The notes beneath the pieces are model-generated. The model searched no databases. It was not told where the DNA came from and saw only the letters and a list, made by a program, of their open reading frames with translations. Source: Legionella feeleii (GTDB taxonomy: Bacteria; Pseudomonadota; Gammaproteobacteria; Legionellales; Legionellaceae). Taken from it: DNA of 64,000 nt. The stretch is taken from assembly GCF_001467625.1 (NCBI RefSeq), contig NZ_LNYB01000018.1:46440-110439 (forward strand), in the 5' to 3' direction. Positions 56,191 to 64,000 of this stretch are shown here, in pieces. Each line of letters starts with the position of its first letter. Positions within the stretch are counted from its first letter, which is position 1. Made by a program: the position numbers and the translations under genes.

Positions 56191-58014
56191 ATGAATAATG
56201 ATTTTCTTTTTAATGTTTTTACATTCCTTGCAGCAGCCTGTGTTATTGTGCCTATCGCCAGCCGTTTTAAATTAGGCTCCGTGCTCGGCTATCTCATTGT
56301 TGGTGTCCTCATTGGCCCTTTTGGCTTCAAATTTATTGGTAATGCACAACAAATTATGCATTTTGCTGAATTTGGTGTGATCATGATGCTCTTCCTTATC
56401 GGTCTGGAATTGGAGCCAGAAACTTTATGGCGTTTAAGAAAAGCGATTGTCGGCCTGGGAGGGTTACAGGTTACGCTCACCACAATGGCCCTTACTATTT
56501 GCGGCATCCTTCTCGGTTTCGACTGGCATGTTTCCCTGGCAATTAGTATGGCGCTTGCCTTATCGTCCACCGCGTTAGTTTTGCAAATGCTGCAGGAAAG
56601 AAACTTAATGCGCACAGCGACAGGAGAAACCTGCTTTGCCGTATTATTGTTTCAGGATATCGCAGTAATCCCAATCCTCATTATTATACCCTTATTGACG
56701 CTGTCAGCTCAGTCGAATACAGCCATTCATCCCACAAGTATCCTGAACTCACTTTCAGGATGGACTCATGCGGGAGTAATTGCTGCTGTTATCACAGCGG
56801 TTATTGTCGCAGGGCATTATCTATCGCGTCATTTCTTCTTCATCATTGCCCAGACTAATTTACGTGAAGTGTTCACAGCTACTTCATTAGCTCTGGTTGT
56901 GGGTATTACTCTATTAATGCAGGCTATTGGTGTTTCGCCTGGCCTGGGTGCGTTTGTAGCTGGCGTAGTCCTGGCCAACTCTGAATATAAACGTACTTTA
57001 GAGACCGATATTGAACCATTCAAAGGCTTACTGCTTGGCTTATTTTTCATTTCAGTTGGTATGGGAATGAATTTTAGCTTGCTATCAACACAACCACTGC
57101 AACTGTTGGGTACGGTAGTCTGTTTTATCGCTATCAAAGCCCTCATCCTTCTCATTCTCGGGCAAAGCTTTGGTTTAACCAGGTTACAAACTGTCGGCTT
57201 TGCCCTGGCGCTTTCCCAGGGAAGTGAGTTTGCGTTTGTATTATTCAAATTTGCCAGCTCAGTCAATGTAATTTCATTGGCAGAAGCCAACTTCTACACA
57301 CTTGCCGTTGCCCTTTCAATGGCAACAACCCCCTTTTTGATGCTCTTTTATCAACGTTTCATTGTCCCTTCCTTTATGAGTGCAATTCCTCAACGGCAAT
57401 TTGATGCTATCGATAAGCAGCAACCCATTATTCTTGCTGGTTATGGTCGTTTCGGACAAATCATCGGCCGCTTTCTCACAGCCCAGGGCATCGAACTTAC
57501 GGTATTGGAAAAAGATCCCGAACAAATAGAATTACTGCGAAAATTCGGTTTTAAAGGTTATTTTGGTGATGCGTCGCGCCTTGATTTATTGAAAAATGCT
57601 GGCGCAGAGCAAGCCAAACTTTTGATTGTAGCGGTCGATGACCCTGATACCAGCCTTGAAATAGTTAAATTATGCAAGGAAGAGTTCCCCCATATGGCTA
57701 TCTATTCCAGAGCCCGCAACCGCCGTCATGCTTATGAGTTGCATAAAGCCGGCGTCGATTATTTTAAACGCGAAATTTTTGATTCTTCATTAACGATGGC
57801 CCAGGAAATTATGAAATTTTTGGGCTACAGTGCTGACAGCATGCGCAGAAAGGCGCAGGCCTTCGCTCAGCACGATGAAAGCTCTCTCCAGAAATCATTT
57901 GCTTTCTTTGAAAAAGAACACGAATTAATCAGTTTTTCTCGCCAAGCTTCCGGCGAATTGGAGCAGATATTACAAGAAGATAAGACAAGCAGTACAACGG
58001 AACATAAAAATTAG
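56191..58014 (+). CDS. Kef-type K+/H+ antiporter (CPA2, TrkA-N)
   Basis: 607 residues. About 12-13 membrane helices: LGYLIVGVLIGPFGF, then LIGLELEPETLWRLRKAIVGLGG, ALALSSTALVLQMLQERNL, PGLGAFVAGVVLANSEYK are typical of CPA2 antiporters. The cytoplasmic part has a TrkA-N/RCK nucleotide-binding domain, PIILAGYGRFGQIIGRFL (about residue 410), followed by FKGYFGDASRLDLLKNAGAEQA. KefB and KefC are glutathione-gated in E. coli; gating cannot be read here and no KefG/F partner is present. ATG 56191 is chosen by homology; no clear ribosome-binding site. Confidence 0.9.
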   Translation: MNNDFLFNVFTFLAAACVIVPIASRFKLGSVLGYLIVGVLIGPFGFKFIGNAQQIMHFAEFGVIMMLFLIGLELEPETLWRLRKAIVGLGGLQVTLTTMALTICGILLGFDWHVSLAISMALALSSTALVLQMLQERNLMRTATGETCFAVLLFQDIAVIPILIIIPLLTLSAQSNTAIHPTSILNSLSGWTHAGVIAAVITAVIVAGHYLSRHFFFIIAQTNLREVFTATSLALVVGITLLMQAIGVSPGLGAFVAGVVLANSEYKRTLETDIEPFKGLLLGLFFISVGMGMNFSLLSTQPLQLLGTVVCFIAIKALILLILGQSFGLTRLQTVGFALALSQGSEFAFVLFKFASSVNVISLAEANFYTLAVALSMATTPFLMLFYQRFIVPSFMSAIPQRQFDAIDKQQPIILAGYGRFGQIIGRFLTAQGIELTVLEKDPEQIELLRKFGFKGYFGDASRLDLLKNAGAEQAKLLIVAVDDPDTSLEIVKLCKEEFPHMAIYSRARNRRHAYELHKAGVDYFKREIFDSSLTMAQEIMKFLGYSADSMRRKAQAFAQHDESSLQKSFAFFEKEHELISFSRQASGELEQILQEDKTSSTTEHKN

Positions 58015-58036
58015 CCAAAAAGCCCATACAACCAGC

Positions 58037-58060
58037 AAGGCAGAAGAGCTCTTCTGCCTT
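58037..58060. terminator. Perfect palindrome between kef-type gene and ppa
   Basis: AAGGCAGAAGAG/CTCTTCTGCCTT is a 24-bp perfect palindrome between two convergent genes, with no T-run. Likely a bidirectional terminator or 3' message stabiliser. Confidence 0.7.
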
Positions 58061-58074
58061 TGCGAAAACATCTT

Positions 58075-58608
58075 TTACTGATCTTGTTCAAAACGAGCAA
58101 CGCTTGCAATAATCTCATCACGAGCAGCTTCTGGTCCCTGCCAGCCATCTACCTTTACCCATTTGCCTTCTTCCAAATCTTTATAATGCTGGAAAAAGTG
58201 CTCAATCGATAACAACAAGGGATGAGGTAAATCTTTATACGTTTTCACGTGCTCATACATTTTACTCAATTTACTGGTAGGGACAGCCAATACTTTGGTA
58301 TCTACACCTGCTTCATCGGTCATTTTAAGCATGCCAACCACACGGCAAGGAATCACGGCACCACTGATTAAGGGCACAGGGGTTACCACCAAGACATCAA
58401 CCGGATCCCCATCTTCAGACAAGGTCTTTGGAACATAGCCATAATTGGTAGGATAAAACATCGCTGTTGTCATAAATCGATCAACAAACAAAGCGCCTGT
58501 TTCCTTATTAACCTCATATTTTACTGGTTCCCCATGCATAGGAATTTCGATAATTACATTAATTTCATTGGGTACGTCACGACCGCTTTTGATATCCATT
58601 AACCCCAT
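58075..58608 (-). CDS. ppa: Inorganic pyrophosphatase
   Basis: Family I soluble pyrophosphatase, hydrolysing PPi from biosynthesis. [37 protein letters not shown] contains the signature DGDPVDVLV with Mg ligands, and [16 protein letters not shown] follows. Starting at ATG 58608 gives 177 aa and matches the E. coli N-terminus (MxLxxxxxGxDxPxxI); the frame upstream to 58677 is not part of it. Confidence 0.97.
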   Translation of the reverse strand: MGLMDIKSGRDVPNEINVIIEIPMHGEPVKYEVNKETGALFVDRFMTTAMFYPTNYGYVPKTLSEDGDPVDVLVVTPVPLISGAVIPCRVVGMLKMTDEAGVDTKVLAVPTSKLSKMYEHVKTYKDLPHPLLLSIEHFFQHYKDLEEGKWVKVDGWQGPEAARDEIIASVARFEQDQ

Positions 58609-58841
58609 TTTTTCACCCACTGAATAATTTAGACGCGCTATTATGCGCAAAATGACGCTAAAAGGCAAAACTGTCATACTTAAGGTCGATAATGAGAACA
58701 GGTTAATGAAGACAGGTTGACCTTTAAATTGAGAGCCAGAGCCCTTTCAGTCTGGCGTGAACAGGTTGAACATCAAGGAAAGACCATTTTAAGATTTATC
58801 CTGAAAGAATGACTATCACATTGAGGATTAATCGAAGATAA

Positions 58842-60332
58842 CTACTGGCCACCGCCACCCGGTGTGGGCAAGGCTGCACTAAAATCGCTATTCTTCTCCA
58901 AAGTGAGGAAGGAATCCCTGATTGCAGATACCTTGCACTGTCTCTCTGTTTGCATAAAAAAACCACTACCAGTAATAAATAATTTACCCAGCACAAAGGG
59001 CAGGCCTATCACTGTGGCAGCCATGCCAATATTGAGAATAATCGCGCCTACCAATTCGGAGCGTGTCCTCATGTCTTTATAGCCTTGACAAAGCTTCATG
59101 CAAAATTGCTTTTGCGCGGCCGCAATTGCTGGGGCATCATGCCCTTTCTTTGCGGTGATAAATTGATTCAGTGAAAACATTAAACTGTCTGCCAACTCAG
59201 TCGTCTGTTTGCCAACACCCTTAGCCTCGGATAGCTGCATACCACAATGTTTTAATTGTTTTATATGATCATAAAGGACTAACATTTGCTGCATCAGCTT
59301 GGCAGGATTATTCGCCGTATTAAAGGGCGGTAACCATCGTGTTTTACCACGGCCTACTTCTCCCATCCAGCCTGCCGCTTCAGGAAACGACTCCAATATC
59401 GCTGCAAGACTCAAAAAATTTGAGCTCGCTTCCAGTCTGTCCAGAATATTGCTACCACTTGGGCCTCGCTCCAGAAGTAAGGGGAGTCGAGCCCGCTCAG
59501 GTAAATATCGGAGGATAACTCGCAGAGTATCGGGATTATCTTGCGCCCAATTCAAAAGGTTGTGTCCTACCAGCTTTGCTTGGACTGCCTGCACCCGCCC
59601 AGCTTCCGGTAATGCTTGTAAAAGCAATTCCAACACGTCAGTATTTTTAACAGCGATGTGCCACATCGTTGGTTCCGTGTCGCCGTTGGTTTCATTCTTA
59701 GGATTTAAACTCCAAATAGCATGAGCATGGGAGTCCAACATGGATTTTAACGTCTTGGGATAAGACAGGATCGATTGCAAAACACTGGAACGACCTTTAT
59801 TGGTCTGCTGCAGAGCCATTAACTGTTTCTCAGGAGGGTAAATGGCCAAAATCTTTTGGAAGGATTCAACATAGGGAACGGCTAGATGCAACGTTGTGTC
59901 GTCATAGGCTGTTTTTGCCTGGACAACTTCTTGTAATTCCTCCGGCGAATATAAGTCTAAAATGATGTCCAGGGACTCAGGATTTACAACAGCTGCATGC
60001 AAGACGGTTTTCAGCTCCTGATCTTTTTCTTGCACTGCCTCTTTGCGCCTCTCCCTGGGATAGGCTGCTAAAACCATTTTTAAGGATGCCGGATAGAGTG
60101 CAGACGCATGTAAAAGCGTCCTTCCACGATGTTTTTCATTCAACAAGGCAAGGCGTTGGGATTCCTCTAGGGCTGCCAATTTTTCTAAATGAACTTGTAA
60201 AATCTCGGGAGAAGGGACTGACGAGTGCAAAAGACTGGACGTAAATTTCTCAAGAGTTACACTCGGATGTAAAAGAAACCGCCGATCTCTTTCCTGAATC
60301 ATTGCCAACATTGCTGCCCGACTCGTAGCCAT
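58842..60332 (-). CDS. Ankyrin-like repeat protein, effector candidate
   Basis: 496 residues. Residues about 65-330 contain six or seven degenerate repeats of about 38-42 residues, pattern TLLHASxxxPxSLxxILxxYPxExRxxAVQxK (for example TVLHAAVVNPESLDIILDLYSPEEL), related to ankyrin repeats as used in many Legionella effectors. A helical region follows (about 340-430), then a hydrophobic pair (about 438-470, VGAIILNIGMAATVIGLPFVLG) that could insert in a membrane. The last 35 residues are polar and end in GGGGQ. AGGGA precedes ATG 60332. Translocation is inference; no specific L. pneumophila orthologue is named. Confidence 0.7.
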   Translation of the reverse strand: MATSRAAMLAMIQERDRRFLLHPSVTLEKFTSSLLHSSVPSPEILQVHLEKLAALEESQRLALLNEKHRGRTLLHASALYPASLKMVLAAYPRERRKEAVQEKDQELKTVLHAAVVNPESLDIILDLYSPEELQEVVQAKTAYDDTTLHLAVPYVESFQKILAIYPPEKQLMALQQTNKGRSSVLQSILSYPKTLKSMLDSHAHAIWSLNPKNETNGDTEPTMWHIAVKNTDVLELLLQALPEAGRVQAVQAKLVGHNLLNWAQDNPDTLRVILRYLPERARLPLLLERGPSGSNILDRLEASSNFLSLAAILESFPEAAGWMGEVGRGKTRWLPPFNTANNPAKLMQQMLVLYDHIKQLKHCGMQLSEAKGVGKQTTELADSLMFSLNQFITAKKGHDAPAIAAAQKQFCMKLCQGYKDMRTRSELVGAIILNIGMAATVIGLPFVLGKLFITGSGFFMQTERQCKVSAIRDSFLTLEKNSDFSAALPTPGGGGQ

Positions 60333-60576
60333 TCAAGTTCCCTATATCTTGCATTAAAAATAAATCTTTGTGATCTTAAAATGATCACAAAATTTATTAT
60401 TGTACATACAATGGCGATCTTTGACCAACAAAATTCTTGCTCACAGGCAATACGGATATTTATGGTGTGGGGTGCGAGGGGCAACATACAATCGCACTAT
60501 TACAAGCGCTCATGGAGTACTCAAAATAAATACACATAAAGTTCCATTATTTTATTTTGTCCACAATCCCTTTCTT

Positions 60577-60963
60577 TTATTCATTCGGGGGCGTAATGGA
60601 TAATTCCTGGCTATTGGTAAGAGGGGGGGCTTGATAATTCACGCACTGCCTTAGCTCAATTGTTCTTCCAGCATAGAGCGCGCATTTTGTTGTGTAACCA
60701 GCGTGATTATACAATATCAATTCTAAATCACCGGGAATATCGCCGGACAGATGGGCCTGAAAATAGATGAGGTTTGGATTTTGTCTTATCCGTTCATTCA
60801 TACAGATAGCGACTTCAGACTCTGTTTTATGTTCTACCTCATAACATTGCCGTAAAGCCTGAATGGTGATCTCCAAAGCAACCGAATTAGGTTCGGCCAG
60901 AGCAGCACCAGGAAAGAAAGGAAAAATACTCATACCAACCAAAATTGATTTACGTAGAAGCAT
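60577..60963 (-). CDS. Small exported Cys-containing protein
   Basis: 128 residues, family not recognised. Signal peptide (about 1-23, ILVGMSIFPFFPGAALAEP), then a mature domain with four Cys: QCYEVEH, AICMNE, TKCALYAG and RQCVNYQ. The even number in a short exported protein suggests two disulphides. The end PPLTNSQELSITPPNE is polar. Role unknown; it lies between the ankyrin-like gene (244-bp gap) and proA (92-bp gap) on the same strand. Confidence 0.6.
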   Translation of the reverse strand: MLLRKSILVGMSIFPFFPGAALAEPNSVALEITIQALRQCYEVEHKTESEVAICMNERIRQNPNLIYFQAHLSGDIPGDLELILYNHAGYTTKCALYAGRTIELRQCVNYQAPPLTNSQELSITPPNE

Positions 60964-61055
60964 AATCTTTTCACTAGTGGAATATTTAAATTAATTATAG
61001 AACCTAATTATAAAAATAAATAATTGAGGATTATCCTAATCGTCCTGCTCTATGG

Positions 61056-62309
61056 CTATGCCCTTATATGGCCGTCACCAAAAATAACCCATTTATAACT
61101 GGATAGTGCGTCTAATGCCATGGGCCCCCGAGCATGCAATTTTTGCGTGCTAATGCCAATTTCAGCCCCCATCCCAAATTGCCCGCCATCTGTAAACGCA
61201 GTAGACGCATTAACATAGACAGCAGCCGCATCGACCTGATTTACAAAATAGTTAGCGGCAGATTTATCTTCTGTAATAATCGCTTCGCTATGACCCGAGG
61301 TATAATCATGAATATGTTTAACAGCGTCTTCTTTTGAAGAAACTGTTTTTATCGACATCTTATAAGATAAATACTCATGGCCAAAATCATCAGGGCCGGC
61401 TTGATGGAGCAATGTTTTAGGGTAAGACTGTTCGAGCCTTCTATAACTTAACTCATCGGCAAAGAGTTCAACATTCTTTTCAGCAAGCAATTCAACTAAA
61501 TAGGATAAATCATCCAGGCGTTTTTCATGGATGATCAAGGTATCCAGGGCATTGCAAACGCTTACTCGCCTGGTTTTGGCATTGTTAATAATCAGGCGAC
61601 CTTTTTCCTTATCACCACTGGCATCAAAATAGGTATGAACAATACCAGCACCCGTTTCTATCACAGGGATTCTGGCGTGCTCACGCACGTAATTAATTAA
61701 AGCCTGGCCTCCTCTTGGAATGCAAACATCGACCCACTCATTTGCTGTCAAAAGAACATTCATTGCCTCGCGCTCTGGCGGCAATAAATAGACCACATCA
61801 GGATTAATATTGTGGCGACTTAAGGTCTTATTGATAAGGGATACTAAACATTGATTACTATAGTAAGCTTCTTTACCGCCTTTAAGTACAGAAGCATTGC
61901 CTGTTTTAAAACACAAAGCAAAAACATCAATGGTCACATTTGGTCTGGATTCATAAATCACAGCCACGACTCCCAGGGGGACGGAAATTTTTTGTATTCG
62001 CAAACCATTAGGCAACTGTTTTTCATCAAGTATGCGGGCTTGTGGGTGTTTCAAAGAAGCAACTAATGCAATATCAGAAGCGATCGCATGAATTCTCTCT
62101 TCCGACAAAAGAAGCCTATCGTATTTGGGATCATTCTGATCCATCGCGGCCAAATCTTTCTTGTTTTCAGCAATAATTTGTTGCGTTTCTTCGCCTAGGG
62201 TCTTGGCAAGATCCAGGAGTACTTCGTTGCGCTGGGCTTCACTTAATGAAATTAAGCTTTGGCTGGCTTCTTTTACCGCTTTGAGTGCCTTCATTACTTT
62301 CTCTTTCAC
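61056..62309 (-). CDS. proA: Gamma-glutamyl phosphate reductase
   Basis: NADPH reduction of glutamyl 5-phosphate to glutamate semialdehyde in proline synthesis. VPLGVVAVIYESRPNVTIDV, the GGKEAYYSN cofactor region, catalytic Cys in RRVSVCNALDTL, and VYVNASTAFTDGGQFGMGAEIGIS are ProA signatures. 417 aa. GTG 62309 is the start, with AGGAG 6 nt upstream and directly adjoining the proB stop (TAAGTG), so it is translationally coupled. Confidence 0.97.
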   Translation of the reverse strand: MKEKVMKALKAVKEASQSLISLSEAQRNEVLLDLAKTLGEETQQIIAENKKDLAAMDQNDPKYDRLLLSEERIHAIASDIALVASLKHPQARILDEKQLPNGLRIQKISVPLGVVAVIYESRPNVTIDVFALCFKTGNASVLKGGKEAYYSNQCLVSLINKTLSRHNINPDVVYLLPPEREAMNVLLTANEWVDVCIPRGGQALINYVREHARIPVIETGAGIVHTYFDASGDKEKGRLIINNAKTRRVSVCNALDTLIIHEKRLDDLSYLVELLAEKNVELFADELSYRRLEQSYPKTLLHQAGPDDFGHEYLSYKMSIKTVSSKEDAVKHIHDYTSGHSEAIITEDKSAANYFVNQVDAAAVYVNASTAFTDGGQFGMGAEIGISTQKLHARGPMALDALSSYKWVIFGDGHIRA

Positions 62310-63389
62310 TTAAATCTCCTGAAAAATATGCAAATGATCATAATGAATAAAGATAGGCTTATCTTTTTGCCCTAAATAGTCAGCTAACTTATTAGCATCA
62401 TATTTAGCCAAACCAATTCCAATTTTCTCCCCTTCCAGGGTCCGAATCTCTATCAGATCACCACGCTTGAAATCGCCGTCGTATTTCTCTATCCCAACTG
62501 GCAATATACTTAGAACACGTTTATTTTCTTTTAAAAGTTGATATAAGCGTGGATTAATCGAAATTGACCCTGCTCTTTTTTCACTGTTAAACGCAATCCA
62601 TCTTTTTATATTTGATTTTCTCTTGGCAGGCAAAATAACAGTGCCAATTTGTTCTTCTGCAATAATGCGCATAATCACGGAAGGTTGATTGATGCTTGCT
62701 ATATGGGTAGTAATACCCAGAGCGGACATTTTGCGGGCAGTGCCAAGCTTGCTAATCATGCCGCCGCGTCCATGCGTACTTTTTACCGCAGATACTGCAG
62801 GCCAGCCTTTTTCAGGTCCAATAACAGGAATAAATTCCGAATCAGCAAAATCCGGGTGTCCTGTATACACTCCTTCCACATTACTTAAGATAATTAATTT
62901 ATCCGCATTCATTTGCGCCGCAATAAGACCTGCTAACTCGTCGTTATCGGTAAACATCAGTTCTTCAATAGAAACGCTGTCATTTTCGTTAATAATAGGA
63001 ATAATATTCTTTTGCTCTACTATTTCCCGCAGTAATCTGGCTATATTTAAATAGTGTTGCCGGGTTCGAAAATCCTGTTTGGTCAGTAAAATTTGCGCAG
63101 CAAGGATTTTATGCGCTCGAAACATCGCAGCATAAATATGAACGAGTTCAGGTTGCCCCAGAGATGCCAATACTTGTTTTTCGGCGATCGAACTTCCATA
63201 TTGCCGTCCCAGCAGCTGTTGCGCTACCTTACGTCCTGAAGCAACTGCACCAGAACTAACCAGAACAATATGATGCCCGGCTTTCTGTAAAGCTACGATT
63301 TGCTCCACCAAATGCTGCATGATTGGTTCAAAGGGTGTTCCATCATGCGACAAGATGCTTTGTGTACCCACCTTAATAACAATTTTCAT
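62310..63389 (-). CDS. proB: Glutamate 5-kinase
   Basis: First enzyme of proline synthesis. The N-terminal amino-acid-kinase domain has VIKVGTQSIL, LVSSGAVASGR, PIINENDSVSIEEL, FTDNDELAGLIA and GRGGMISKLGTARK; the C-terminal PUA domain begins about residue 265 (SISINPRLYQLLKENKRVL). 359 aa. Feedback by proline is normal for the family. It is first in proBA; the ribosome-binding site is weak. The 540 bp upstream (63390-63931) have no clear gene apart from a 24-codon ORF. Confidence 0.96.
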   Translation of the reverse strand: MKIVIKVGTQSILSHDGTPFEPIMQHLVEQIVALQKAGHHIVLVSSGAVASGRKVAQQLLGRQYGSSIAEKQVLASLGQPELVHIYAAMFRAHKILAAQILLTKQDFRTRQHYLNIARLLREIVEQKNIIPIINENDSVSIEELMFTDNDELAGLIAAQMNADKLIILSNVEGVYTGHPDFADSEFIPVIGPEKGWPAVSAVKSTHGRGGMISKLGTARKMSALGITTHIASINQPSVIMRIIAEEQIGTVILPAKRKSNIKRWIAFNSEKRAGSISINPRLYQLLKENKRVLSILPVGIEKYDGDFKRGDLIEIRTLEGEKIGIGLAKYDANKLADYLGQKDKPIFIHYDHLHIFQEI

Positions 63390-63596
63390 AATAGCAATTC
63401 ACTTTAAATTTTTTTAAATGTGCGCGATTGATTTGGGTTCAAATACCAAATAGCCCACTCACTTGAATCTAATTGACCCTAACAAGGATTGTAAAGAGGT
63501 GACGTAGCAATAATTGTTGATAACCATTTGCAGTAGACGGTTACAAGAAAGTAATAGCGAACAAACCCAGCCATAAAGTGGCTATCCATTGACTGG

Positions 63597-63671
63597 TTAT
63601 GCCTGCAAAGGCATTACCATACCCTCTTTATTAGGCCACGAAACCTTGCCAACTTTCTGAGTGAAGGCCAT
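63597..63671 (-). CDS. Possible 24-codon ORF near the IS
   Basis: ATG 63671 has a perfect AGGAGG 10 nt upstream and TATACT (about 63728-63733 on the minus strand) as a possible promoter. It encodes MAFTQKVGKVSWPNKEGMVM and four more residues. The ATGCCT/AGGCAT palindrome at 63599-63614 is within its 3' end. This looks like the preserved 5' end of a gene whose rest was lost; function cannot be said. Confidence 0.25.
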   Translation of the reverse strand: MAFTQKVGKVSWPNKEGMVMPLQA

Positions 63672-63931
63672 GACGTATCGTCCTCCTGATTCTTCACAAT
63701 CTTTATTGATCACAATTTAATCATCGAGTATAATTTATAAACTTTTAGACTTGGCATACGTTGTTAACGGCTTTTTGAATCCATTCATAGTTTTTGTTTT
63801 AGCAGCAAATCAACCTCTGCGTTTAAACAAAATCTCTCTCCGTTACATCAAGACTTAGGCCGTTTGGAGATATGATGCGAGCAATTTCCCAACCAGAATT
63901 CGAAAAACTGTTAGGTTCAATCACCATTTAA

Positions 63932-64000
63932 TTATGCCCAAATAGCAATGGCAGCGAGAGCAATGGACGAGATAAAAATGGAGTCACAACGGTCATATCG
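63932..64000 (-). mobile_element. 3' end of an IS transposase (IS5-like), partial
   Basis: The last 22 codons read RYDRCDSIFISSIALAAIAIWA and stop at 63932-63934. This ending, RYDxxxxxFxSxIxLAAxxIW, is characteristic of IS5-family (IS427-like) transposases. The rest of the element lies beyond the window edge; no terminal inverted repeat could be confirmed to its left. Confidence 0.65.

Overview
The window (about 40% GC by eye) reads as a chromosomal segment of a Legionella species, probably not L. pneumophila itself. The grounds are a double-U-box protein directly upstream of a very large SidH-like protein (the lubX-sidH effector pair known from L. pneumophila), further effector-like ORFs (an ankyrin-like repeat protein), a Legionella-type cyclodipeptide synthase, and a background of ordinary gammaproteobacterial housekeeping genes. 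No plasmid, prophage, CRISPR array or rRNA was seen. The right edge enters an insertion sequence.

Layout. 1-3.5 kb: polyhydroxybutyrate genes (phaR and two tandem phaB) and a fatty-acid desaturase, all on the minus strand. 3.6-9.4 kb: a small membrane protein, mutM, a six-unit 120-bp tandem repeat array, plsC, ggt, coaD and lolB. 9.6-18.2 kb: tRNA-Gln, prs, fis, a DUF945 (YdgA-like) protein, an MFS transporter, an SseB-like protein, a ribosome-modulation-factor-like membrane protein, pdxH, a peptide deformylase and a HAD hydrolase. 18.3-27.9 kb: the complete TCA-cycle block sdhCDAB-sucABCD on the minus strand, without lpd. 28.2-35.3 kb: an HDOD protein, an RDD membrane protein, a hypothetical protein, feoABC with a Fur box, zapE and an alpha/beta hydrolase. 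35.5-38.8 kb: panB (with a short coupled leader ORF), panC and a biotin carboxylase subunit.

39.1-60.3 kb is the accessory region. It holds lubX and sidH, a membrane PAS-GGDEF-EAL protein, a PriC-like protein with an amino-acid permease, a secreted amidohydrolase homologue that has lost most metal ligands, a remnant of an SGNH lipase, a long cyclodipeptide synthase with a probably frameshifted tail, a Kef-type antiporter, ppa and an ankyrin-like effector candidate. 60.6-64 kb: a small secreted protein, proBA, and the 3' end of a transposase.

How it fits together: the housekeeping parts supply central carbon metabolism, CoA (panB, panC, coaD), PHB storage and ferrous iron uptake. The accessory genes are candidates for host interaction: a ubiquitin ligase that in L. 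pneumophila targets its neighbour SidH, a tRNA-consuming natural-product enzyme, and a repeat protein. A 15-base sequence resembling a PmrA box occurs both upstream of sidH and upstream of the permease/amidohydrolase pair. At least three long imperfect palindromes sharing end motifs lie between genes and look like a dispersed repeat family.

All functional statements come from reading the sequence and recalled family knowledge; no database search was run.
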